A stretch of DNA of 5,488 nt from Spirochaetales bacterium Spiro_01 (GTDB lineage: Bacteria > Spirochaetota > Spirochaetia > Sphaerochaetales > Sphaerochaetaceae): the NCBI GenBank assembly GCA_001604265.1, contig LVBC01000238.1, positions 1-5,488 of the forward strand, in the 5' to 3' direction. This document shows, piece after piece, positions 1 to 5,488 of the stretch; positions within the stretch are counted from its first letter, which is position 1; each line of letters opens with the position of its first letter. The notes beneath the pieces are model-generated. The model did not search any database. It saw nothing but the letters and a program-made list of their open reading frames with translations, and was not told the DNA's origin. Both the position numbers and the translations under genes were made by a program.

Positions 1-921
1 GAAGTGATCCTTCGATACCTCCTCCTGCTTCTGCATCTGAAGACAGGCTTCTGTTGCAAACGGACAGCGTGCGGCAAAGCGGCAGCCCGGCTTTGGATTG
101 ATTGGAGAGGTGATCTCTCCCTTCAGTACCTGTCTCTTCATCGGATGATGGATATCCGTCGAAGGAATTGCAGAGAGCAGAGCCTTCGTATATGGATGCA
201 TAGGATTTGCAAAGAGTTCACGAGAGGAACACTTCTCTACAACCTGTCCAAGATACATAACACAGATATCATCACTGATGTGTCGGACGACCGAGAGATT
301 GTGGGTGACGAACATATAGGTCAGTCCCCTATCTATCTGAAGTCTCTTCAGAAGATTGAGAACCTGTGCCTGGATCGAGACATCGAGAGCCGATACCGGC
401 TCATCGCAGACTACAAACTGTGGATCGAGAGCGAGTGCCCTTGCGATACCTACTCTCTGTCTTCTACCGCCGTCAAGCTCGTGAGGATATGATACTCTGA
501 GTCTTTCGTCGATGCCGACAAGGCCCATCAGCTCTGTGGTCATATCGTCGATCTCCTTCCTGGAGAACTTCTTCGATACCTGCAGAGGCTCCCTGATGGT
601 AGCCTCTATCGTCTTTCTCGGATCGATCGATGAGTATGGATCCTGGAAGATGATCTGCATCTCCTCCCTGGCGGCCTTGAGTTCCTTTGCATTGAGGACG
701 GTGATGTCCTTTCCGTCAAGGAATATCTTTCCGGCAGTCGATTCGTGAAGGTGTATGATGGTCCTTCCCAAGGTTGACTTTCCACACCCAGACTCGCCTA
801 CTACACCAAGGGTCTTGCCCTTCTCGATGGTGAATGTGACGTCATCGACGGCGTGGAGCATTCCTCTGGGTGTCGGGAAATACTTCTTGAGATTCTGTAC
901 TTCTATAAGTGCGCTGCCCAT
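1..921 (-). CDS. oppF: Opp/Dpp-type ABC importer ATPase F, C-terminus cut by window edge
   Basis: This is the second ATP-hydrolysing subunit of the importer, expected on the cytoplasmic face paired with ATPase D. I translated it by hand: the frame is open from the ATG at 921 to base 1 (307 residues) with no stop. Family members are usually about 320-330 residues, so only the extreme C-terminus is missing. Visible motifs are Walker A GESGCGKS (42-49), Q-loop Gln93 in IFQDPYSSIDP, signature LDGGR (149-153), Walker B VVCDEP with catalytic Glu174, D-loop SALD (177-180) and H-loop His207. The C-terminal oligopeptide-transporter extension has HPYT (242-245) and cysteines 280, 286 and 293; the fourth cysteine of this cluster would fall just past the edge. 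The signature has Asp where Ser is usual. The start is set by GGAGGAG 8 nt upstream and lies 2 nt after the ATPase D stop. The family call is firm, but the substrate, and so opp versus dpp naming, is not. Confidence 0.95.
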   Translation of the reverse strand, partial: MGSALIEVQNLKKYFPTPRGMLHAVDDVTFTIEKGKTLGVVGESGCGKSTLGRTIIHLHESTAGKIFLDGKDITVLNAKELKAAREEMQIIFQDPYSSIDPRKTIEATIREPLQVSKKFSRKEIDDMTTELMGLVGIDERLRVSYPHELDGGRRQRVGIARALALDPQFVVCDEPVSALDVSIQAQVLNLLKRLQIDRGLTYMFVTHNLSVVRHISDDICVMYLGQVVEKCSSRELFANPMHPYTKALLSAIPSTDIHHPMKRQVLKGEITSPINPKPGCRFAARCPFATEACLQMQKQEEVSKDHF

Positions 922-923
922 TG

Positions 924-1904
924 CTACTTCTCCTCCATTACCCTATCGAGATTGCAGCATCTGCAATCGTGTCCATCCGCTGTTTTCACATAGCCGACCT
1001 CTCCTCTGCACTTTTCGGAGAAGTACCTGCACCTTGGTCCAAAAGGACAGCCAACAGGCAGGTCGGTCGGATTCGGTGGGAAACCATCGATCGGAGTGAG
1101 CCACTCCTGGTCGTCGTTCATCTGAGGAATTGCGCCAAAGAGTCCTATCGTATATGGATGGGATGGATGATCGAAGATCTCCTCCTTCGTTCCATATTCG
1201 ACGATGGTACCGGCATATATGACTGCTACTGTGTCGCAGACTGTAGCGACGACACCAAGGTCATGTGTTATCAGAAGCATTGCAGTGTTGAACTTCTTCT
1301 GCAGCTCCTTGATCAGATCGAGGACCTGTGCCTGGATCGTCACATCGAGTGCCGTTGTAGGCTCGTCTGCCAGCAGAAGCTGCGGGTTGCAGGCAAGTGC
1401 AATTGCAATGACTACTCTCTGCTTCATTCCACCAGAGAACTGGTGCGGATACTCACCATATCTTTCACGAGGAATACCGACAATCTCGAGCATCTGCTTT
1501 GCTCTCTCCTCGGGAGAGACCTCGATTCCTTCGTGGTGGAGTGCAACGACCTCCGCAATCTGCTCTCCGACCGTCTGGACCGGATTGAGTGCGGTCATCG
1601 GATCCTGGAAGATCATGGAGCACTCGTTGCCCCTTATCTTCCTCATCTCATGCTCCGAGAGCTTCAGGACATCCCTGCCTTCTAGATATATCTCTCCGGA
1701 CTTGATGCGGGATCCTACATCTGGAAGGATCCTGAGGATGGACTTTGCGATAGTGGTCTTTCCTGCGCCGGTCTCACCGACAAGACCGAGGGTCCTGCCA
1801 TGCTCCAGATGCAGAGAGACTCCATTGACTGCGTGGACTGTCTCGCCATTCGAGAAGTACTCGACGACGAGATCTCTTATATCAAGAAAACTTGTATCTG
1901 TCAT
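924..1904 (-). CDS. oppD: Opp/Dpp-type ABC importer ATPase D
   Basis: This 326-residue protein is the first ATPase subunit of the importer, of normal family length. Motifs in order are Walker A GETGAGKT (43-50), Q-loop Gln100 in IFQDPMTALNP, signature FSGGM (156-160) followed by KQRV, Walker B LLLADEP with catalytic Glu181, D-loop ALDV (185-188) and H-loop His214. All key catalytic residues are present. The C-terminal extension typical of peptide importers carries HPYT (249-252) and cysteines 286, 292, 299 and 316, with extra cysteines at 314 and 317. In structurally studied DppD-type ATPases the equivalent cysteines bind an iron-sulfur cluster, so one may form here (inference). The start follows AAGGGAGG at a 6-nt spacing, 12 nt after the permease C stop. 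It should pair with ATPase F and dock on the two permeases. Substrate is unknown. Confidence 0.97.
   Translation of the reverse strand: MTDTSFLDIRDLVVEYFSNGETVHAVNGVSLHLEHGRTLGLVGETGAGKTTIAKSILRILPDVGSRIKSGEIYLEGRDVLKLSEHEMRKIRGNECSMIFQDPMTALNPVQTVGEQIAEVVALHHEGIEVSPEERAKQMLEIVGIPRERYGEYPHQFSGGMKQRVVIAIALACNPQLLLADEPTTALDVTIQAQVLDLIKELQKKFNTAMLLITHDLGVVATVCDTVAVIYAGTIVEYGTKEEIFDHPSHPYTIGLFGAIPQMNDDQEWLTPIDGFPPNPTDLPVGCPFGPRCRYFSEKCRGEVGYVKTADGHDCRCCNLDRVMEEK
930..936 (-). promoter_or_regulatory. Ribosome binding site of ATPase F, inside the end of ATPase D
   Basis: GGAGGAG forms the Glu-Glu codons near the C-terminus of ATPase D and stands 8 nt before the ATPase F ATG at 921. With the 2-nt gap between the genes, it indicates coupled translation of the two ATPases and fixes the ATPase F start. 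Confidence 0.8.
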
Positions 1905-1910
1905 TTCATA

Positions 1911-1918
1911 CCTCCCTT
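1911..1918 (-). promoter_or_regulatory. Ribosome binding site of ATPase D, overlapping the permease C stop
   Basis: AAGGGAGG overlaps the TAA of permease C and lies 6 nt before the ATG at 1904. It supports that start over the out-of-frame ATG at 1909, which would be only 1 nt from the Shine-Dalgarno. Confidence 0.75.
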
Positions 1919-2786
1919 ACTTCTTGAGTTTCGGATCAAGAGCATCCCTCAGTCCATCGCCGAGCAGGTTGAGTGCAAGTACCGTAATGGCGATTGCAAG
2001 TCCTGGGAAGACGATGAGATGGGGAGCCTGTCTCATGAACTGACGTGCAGCCGAGAGCATCGAGCCCCACTCTGGTGTCGGTGGCTGTACGCCGAGACCG
2101 ATGAATGAGAGGGAGGCAGCCATCGTGATGGTCTGTGCAACACCCATAGTGCCCATGACAATGAGTGGAGATACACAGTTCGGAAGCAGATGGACAAATA
2201 TTATCCTGAGCTTCGAGCAGTTGATGGACTGGGCGGCCTCGATATACTCGTTTCCCCTCTCCTTCATCATCTGGGCCCTGAGCATTCTTGCCATGCCTGC
2301 GATGGAGGAGACGGAGAGAGCGAAGATCGTGTTGACGAAGCCAGGACCAAGGACTGCCGATATCACGATCATGAGGAGCATGCCTGGAATTGCCTGGATG
2401 ACATCGAGACATCTCATCAGGATGTTGTCCACCTGACCGCCGAAGAAACCGGCGAAGGCTCCTATGACTATACCGATACAGGCACCCATCATTACGGCGA
2501 AGATACCGATGGAGATGGAGTAGCGGCTTGCATAGATAACACGGGAGAAGATATCCCTGCCCATGTCATCACAGCCGAACCAGTGCTTTGCGGACGGACC
2601 GGAGAACATGGCAGTAAAATCCATCTCTGTATAGTCATATGGGATGATCACAGGAGCGAGGATTGCAACGATGATCTCGATAATAAGGATGATGAGACCT
2701 ACTACAGCAAGCTTGTTCTTCATCAACTGCTTGATTACACGCTTGAATTCACTGTTCTTCTTGAGTTTTCTCTGTGCCATGCTCAT
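1917..2786 (-). CDS. oppC: Opp/Dpp-type ABC importer permease C
   Basis: This 289-residue inner-membrane permease forms half of the translocation channel. The N-terminus has a basic cytoplasmic stretch, then a first membrane segment (about 26-48), an external loop with the family-typical HWFGCDDMGRDIFSR (68-82), and five further hydrophobic segments near 91-114, 127-147, 150-166, 205-230 and 255-275. The EAA loop that contacts the ATPases lies at about 180-203 (EYIEAA to HLLPN); the position usually held by Gly in EAA-x3-G is Asn189. The C-terminal GDGLRDALDPKLKK is a standard DppC/OppC ending. Its ATG overlaps the TGA of permease B (ATGA), suggesting translational coupling. A second in-frame ATG at codon 3 is equally compatible with the purine-rich AGGAAGAAGG upstream, so the true start could be two codons later. 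Substrate specificity cannot be read from this subunit. Confidence 0.96.
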   Translation of the reverse strand: MSMAQRKLKKNSEFKRVIKQLMKNKLAVVGLIILIIEIIVAILAPVIIPYDYTEMDFTAMFSGPSAKHWFGCDDMGRDIFSRVIYASRYSISIGIFAVMMGACIGIVIGAFAGFFGGQVDNILMRCLDVIQAIPGMLLMIVISAVLGPGFVNTIFALSVSSIAGMARMLRAQMMKERGNEYIEAAQSINCSKLRIIFVHLLPNCVSPLIVMGTMGVAQTITMAASLSFIGLGVQPPTPEWGSMLSAARQFMRQAPHLIVFPGLAIAITVLALNLLGDGLRDALDPKLKK

Positions 2787-3742
2787 GCCACCTTCTTCCT
2801 TCTCTTGGCGCCACCAGTGTAGCGGGCCTTGATTCTTGGGTCGACAGCTGCATAGAGCAGGTCTATACAGAGCATGGTGAGGGAGAATACGATTGCCAGA
2901 ACGATCGTTCCACCCTGAACAATCGGGTAGTCTCTATTGTTGACTGCACCGATGATATAGTCGCCCATACCAGGGATGCTGAAGATCGTCTCGATGATCA
3001 TTGTACCGCCCAGAAGTCTTGCTAGAGTATTGCCCAGCTGGGTGATGATAGGAATCAGAGCGTTCTTCAGTGCATGCTTGGTAATTACAGTCCTCTCAGG
3101 AACACCCTTTGCCCTTGCGGTGGTAATGTAGTCTGCCCTGATGACATCAAGCATGGAGGATCTGGTCTGGCGGGCACAGTTTGCAAGTGCGCCGGCACAG
3201 TTCGAGAGAGCTGGAAGGATATAGTACTGGATTCCACCGAAGCCCATTGCAGGAAGCCATCCCAGTCTTACCGAGAAGAATATGATAAGCATCAGCGCAA
3301 GCCAGAAGTTCGGGATTGCAACACCCAGAAGTGCCAGCAGCATGGAAAGGCTATCCTGCCACTTGTTCTGGTTGATCGCAGCAATGATTCCTAGAGGAAT
3401 TCCGAGACCATATGCTATGATCAGTGTTACAAATGCCAATGTCAGGGTCCTCGGCATTCTTTCGAGTATTGTAGTACCGATATCTATTCCGGTTATCCAC
3501 GAGGAACCCATATGGAAGTGGAAGAAGACATCGCTGATGTATCTGGCCAGACGCACGAAATATGCATCGTCGAGACCGAGCTCTGCCCTCTTCACGGCCA
3601 GGTCGGCATCGGTTGCAGAGGCACCCAGGATGATGGATGCAGGATCGCCTGGACAGAATGTCATCATTGTAAAGACGAGAATCGTCACTCCAAGAATGAT
3701 TGGGATCATCCAGATGATTCTCTTTAGTACGTATCTTAACAT
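2783..3742 (-). CDS. oppB: Opp/Dpp-type ABC importer permease B
   Basis: This 319-residue inner-membrane permease is the partner of permease C. It begins with the family-typical MLRYVLKRI and a first membrane segment (about 9-28), then the conserved FCPGDPA (29-35). A periplasmic region contains LGLD (55-58) and GSSWITG (79-85). Further hydrophobic segments lie near 100-122, 132-158, 173-190, 230-255 and 278-300. The ATPase-docking loop reads ADYITTARAKGV (203-214) and continues to HALKNALIPI, a good match to the DppB/OppB pattern. The C-terminal DPRIKARYTGGAKRRKK is basic and should be cytoplasmic. The start follows AGGAG at a 5-nt spacing. It lies 70 nt downstream of the binding-protein stop, with a stem-loop between them. 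Length and motifs are normal and I see no damage. Confidence 0.96.
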   Translation of the reverse strand: MLRYVLKRIIWMIPIILGVTILVFTMMTFCPGDPASIILGASATDADLAVKRAELGLDDAYFVRLARYISDVFFHFHMGSSWITGIDIGTTILERMPRTLTLAFVTLIIAYGLGIPLGIIAAINQNKWQDSLSMLLALLGVAIPNFWLALMLIIFFSVRLGWLPAMGFGGIQYYILPALSNCAGALANCARQTRSSMLDVIRADYITTARAKGVPERTVITKHALKNALIPIITQLGNTLARLLGGTMIIETIFSIPGMGDYIIGAVNNRDYPIVQGGTIVLAIVFSLTMLCIDLLYAAVDPRIKARYTGGAKRRKKVA

Positions 3743-3747
3743 ACCTG

Positions 3748-3752
3748 CTCCT
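3748..3752 (-). promoter_or_regulatory. Ribosome binding site of permease B
   Basis: AGGAG lies 5 nt before the ATG at 3742, with a further AGG closer in. It sits downstream of the intercistronic stem-loop and remains outside it, so the hairpin should not directly hide it. Confidence 0.7.
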
Positions 3753-3765
3753 ATTGTTCTGAAGA

Positions 3766-3789
3766 AGTCCTGGAAAGACTTCCAGGACT
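3766..3789 (-). promoter_or_regulatory. Intercistronic stem-loop between binding protein and permease B
   Basis: A perfect 10-bp inverted repeat (AGTCCTGGAA and TTCCAGGACT) surrounds a 4-nt loop (GTCT on the transcribed strand). It begins 23 nt after the binding-protein stop codon and ends 23 nt before the permease B start. The bases after the stem in the transcript are TCTTCAGAAC, not a run of U, so it is not a canonical intrinsic terminator. In binding-protein importer operons, a stem-loop at this position commonly protects the 3' end of the upstream message or causes partial termination, raising the binding protein over the membrane genes. The stem is seen directly; the role is inferred. 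Confidence 0.75.
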
Positions 3790-3812
3790 ATGGTCAATGA
3801 CTTATGTATCTG

Positions 3813-5468
3813 TTACTTCTTGATCTGGCAGGATCCGAACATCACATAACCTGAGAGACCGCCCTTGACGACCTTGGTCATGTTCAGCTTGTTGGACCAG
3901 ATGGTGAATACTGATGGGTTGACGATACCGTATGCGATTGCGTTGTCCTTGATGTAGTTGTGGACCTCGTTGATGTTCTCCTTTGTGAAGCCATCGGTTG
4001 TCCAGGTCTTGTAAAGGAGCTCGGCAAGCTTCATATCCTTTCTGCTGGTAGCGTCTCCGTTCTTGTATGCTGCTGGATCGAATCTGATAGACCAGAAGTC
4101 AGGAAGGGACATACCACCAACTGTGACGATTACCATATCGTACTGGGTTCCATCGAGTCTTGTTGCAGAGAAGAGAGCCATATCGACTGCGTTGATCTTG
4201 ACCTTGATGCCAGCTGCCTGACAGAAGTTCTGGATCATCTGGCCGAGACGGGATGCGGTTGCGGATGATGTTGAGAGAAGAACGAGCTCCTCGCCATTGT
4301 ATCCGGACTCCTTTACGAGCTGCTTGGCCTTCTCCAGGTCGAACTGATAGTAGGGTTCTTTTCTCCAGTCCGGATTGAAACCAAGAAGTCTTGGAGAGGA
4401 GGTATCCCACATCTGGGTACCATAGCCGCCTGCGATTGCCTGGACCATACCAGCCTCGTTGATTGCATAGCAGATTGCCTGTCTGAGTGCCAGGTTGTTG
4501 GCGATTATCCTGTTCTCTCCACCGGAGAAGAAGACCTGCCAGCCCTGAGGACCATCGGAAAGATCGATTGTGTAACCATCCTTGCCAACGAACTGTGTAC
4601 CGGTAGAGGATGCGATATCGACTGCTGCATCTACGTCACCGGTCTCAAGGGCGATACCAAGCTGGCTTGCTTCCTTGATGATCTTGTAGTTGACATTCTT
4701 CTGGATTGGTCTGACGCACTCGGGCATATCCTCGATCTTCTGCCAGTAGTCTGCCCTTCTCTCGAAGTTCAATGAAGCAGAAGGAACAAAGCCTGTTACC
4801 TTGTAAGGGGAAGTTGTGACAGCCATCGTACCGAACTCGTCTGCACTCTCCTTGAAGGCCTTCTCGGAGACGACGAAGGTATCGACCATGAGGGTCTGGA
4901 AAGAGCCGTAAACGTTGGACTTGAATTCGACCTTGAGGGTGTACTCTCCTGTTGCTTCAACACTGACGACTCTTGCAAAAATAGGCTTGAGAGCCCTTGC
5001 CTTGGATTCGCTGATGAACCAGACAATATCCTTTGCTGTGATCTTGTTTCCGGCAGAGTCTGTGATGTTGTCATAGATTTCAATCTCGTAGGACTTGCCG
5101 TTATCCTCAGTCTTCCATCCCTTCGCAGCATAAGGAATTACCTCGATATCCTCGGTCATTACACCAAGAGTCTCATACAGGTTGACCATGTATGGAGCGT
5201 TTCTTGCAGTATTGGACCTGAATGGTGTGAGAGAGTCGATTGCAGTGCCATAGCCGATGTTTATGGTCTGATCGGTCAATTCACTGGTAGCTGCTACACT
5301 CTCGGTGGAGACAGCAGTGTTTGCGATCGACTCAGCGGTCTTTACAGGAGCTGAAGCTGGAGCGGAAGAGCCAGCCGAGCTGCTCTTTGAGCCACCGCAA
5401 CTGACAAAGGCAAACACCATTGCTGCGACAGCTATCATTACAAATGCATTTTTCATGATCTTCTTCAT
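3813..5468 (-). CDS. Family 5 extracytoplasmic solute-binding lipoprotein of the importer
   Basis: This 551-residue protein captures the substrate outside the cytoplasmic membrane and hands it to permeases B and C. Residues 1-23 form a lipoprotein signal peptide (MKKIMKN, then a hydrophobic core) ending in the lipobox Phe21-Val-Ser-Cys24; Cys24 should be lipidated. A Ser/Ala/Thr-rich, low-complexity linker (about 27-65) tethers the folded domain. Family 5 (SBP_bac_5) hallmarks follow: AAKGWKTEDNGKSYEIEI (114-131), ITAKDIVWFI (143-152), SPYKVTGF (220-227), RADYW (238-242), GDVDAAVD (277-284), NLALRQAICYAIN (325-337) and GGYGT (347-351). The ligand could be an oligopeptide, dipeptide, nickel complex or sugar; no residue I can see decides this. 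AAGGAGG 8 nt upstream sets the start. First place in the operon and the downstream stem-loop fit higher expression than the membrane genes. Phe at lipobox -3 hints at a spirochaete. Confidence 0.95.
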   Translation of the reverse strand: MKKIMKNAFVMIAVAAMVFAFVSCGGSKSSSAGSSAPASAPVKTAESIANTAVSTESVAATSELTDQTINIGYGTAIDSLTPFRSNTARNAPYMVNLYETLGVMTEDIEVIPYAAKGWKTEDNGKSYEIEIYDNITDSAGNKITAKDIVWFISESKARALKPIFARVVSVEATGEYTLKVEFKSNVYGSFQTLMVDTFVVSEKAFKESADEFGTMAVTTSPYKVTGFVPSASLNFERRADYWQKIEDMPECVRPIQKNVNYKIIKEASQLGIALETGDVDAAVDIASSTGTQFVGKDGYTIDLSDGPQGWQVFFSGGENRIIANNLALRQAICYAINEAGMVQAIAGGYGTQMWDTSSPRLLGFNPDWRKEPYYQFDLEKAKQLVKESGYNGEELVLLSTSSATASRLGQMIQNFCQAAGIKVKINAVDMALFSATRLDGTQYDMVIVTVGGMSLPDFWSIRFDPAAYKNGDATSRKDMKLAELLYKTWTTDGFTKENINEVHNYIKDNAIAYGIVNPSVFTIWSNKLNMTKVVKGGLSGYVMFGSCQIKK

Positions 5469-5476
5469 GGAAAAGG

Positions 5477-5483
5477 CCTCCTT
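5477..5483 (-). promoter_or_regulatory. Strong ribosome binding site of the binding-protein gene
   Basis: AAGGAGG, a near-perfect Shine-Dalgarno, lies 8 nt before the ATG at 5468 and fixes that start against the in-frame ATG at codon 5. It is embedded in a small inverted repeat, AAAAGG (5480-5485) and CCTTTT (5471-5476) around a 3-nt AGG loop, which is probably too weak to matter much. Only 20 nt of leader are in the window, so no promoter can be assigned. Confidence 0.85.
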
Positions 5484-5488
5484 TTTTA

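Noticed and set aside
4..492. Plus-strand open frame of 162 codons
   Set aside because: It is antisense to the conserved ATPase F reading frame, which contains all ABC motifs.
622..631. Palindrome ATCGATCGAT
   Set aside because: It encodes part of the conserved Ser-Ser-Ile-Asp-Pro segment after the Q-loop of ATPase F; codon constraint explains it.
909..1685. Plus-strand open frame of 258 codons
   Set aside because: It lies antisense to ATPase D, whose motifs are complete; it has no recognisable domain or convincing ribosome site and is a shadow frame.
1901..1909. Two-codon mini-frame ATG AAA TGA overlapping the ATPase D start
   Set aside because: Its ATG is only 1 nt from the Shine-Dalgarno, too close for initiation; the ATG at 1904 has proper spacing. 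It is likely a chance result.
2190..2822. Plus-strand open frame of 210 codons, very rich in Asp, Glu and His
   Set aside because: It is antisense to permease C; the acidic and His-rich composition is what the complement of hydrophobic transmembrane codons gives.
3766..3789. Intrinsic terminator at the intercistronic stem-loop
   Set aside because: The stem is not followed by a run of U in the transcript, and the operon continues immediately with its own permease genes.
3792..3797. TTGACC on the minus strand just after the binding-protein gene, resembling a -35 box
   Set aside because: No TATAAT-like hexamer follows at 16-18 nt; that region is the stem-loop, so an internal promoter is not supported.
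5471..5485. Hairpin that might hide the binding-protein ribosome site
   Set aside because: The stem is 6 mostly A-T pairs with a 3-nt loop, and the upstream leader is outside the window, so regulation cannot be supported.

Overview
The window holds one minus-strand operon, read from right to left, for a peptide/nickel-family (Opp/Dpp-type) ABC importer in the classic order: solute-binding lipoprotein, permease B, permease C, ATPase D, ATPase F. Four genes are complete. The fifth, ATPase F, runs off the left edge and probably lacks only a few to about twenty C-terminal residues. No other genes, RNA genes, mobile elements or CRISPR arrays were found. The plus strand carries only antisense shadow frames.

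The organism is probably a bacterium of about 50% GC (estimated by eye) that makes lipoproteins. The binding protein's lipobox, Phe-Val-Ser-Cys followed by Gly-Gly, has Phe at -3, a relaxed form common in spirochaetes (Treponema/Sphaerochaeta type). Arginine is often encoded by AGA/AGG. A spirochaete is my best guess, with a Firmicute as the main alternative; both groups carry many operons of this kind.

Layout: the binding-protein gene (3813-5468) sits behind a strong Shine-Dalgarno only 20 nt from the right edge, so the operon promoter lies outside the window. A 70-nt gap (3743-3812) follows and contains a perfect 10-bp stem-loop with no U-tract. This is the usual place for an element that lets the binding protein be made in excess over the membrane parts. 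The four membrane and ATPase genes are then tightly packed: a 4-nt ATGA overlap (B/C), a 12-nt gap (C/D) and a 2-nt gap (D/F), which suggests translational coupling.

How the parts work together: the lipid-anchored binding protein captures the ligand outside the membrane and delivers it to the B/C permease heterodimer, and the D/F ATPase heterodimer powers import. Peptides are the commonest ligand for this family, but nickel, sugars or other small molecules cannot be excluded from sequence alone. The main molecular oddity is that ATPase F has Leu-Asp-Gly-Gly-Arg in place of the usual Ser-Gly-Gly-Gln-type ABC signature, while ATPase D keeps a standard one. The two ATP sites may therefore not be equivalent. 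I see no undescribed system here.
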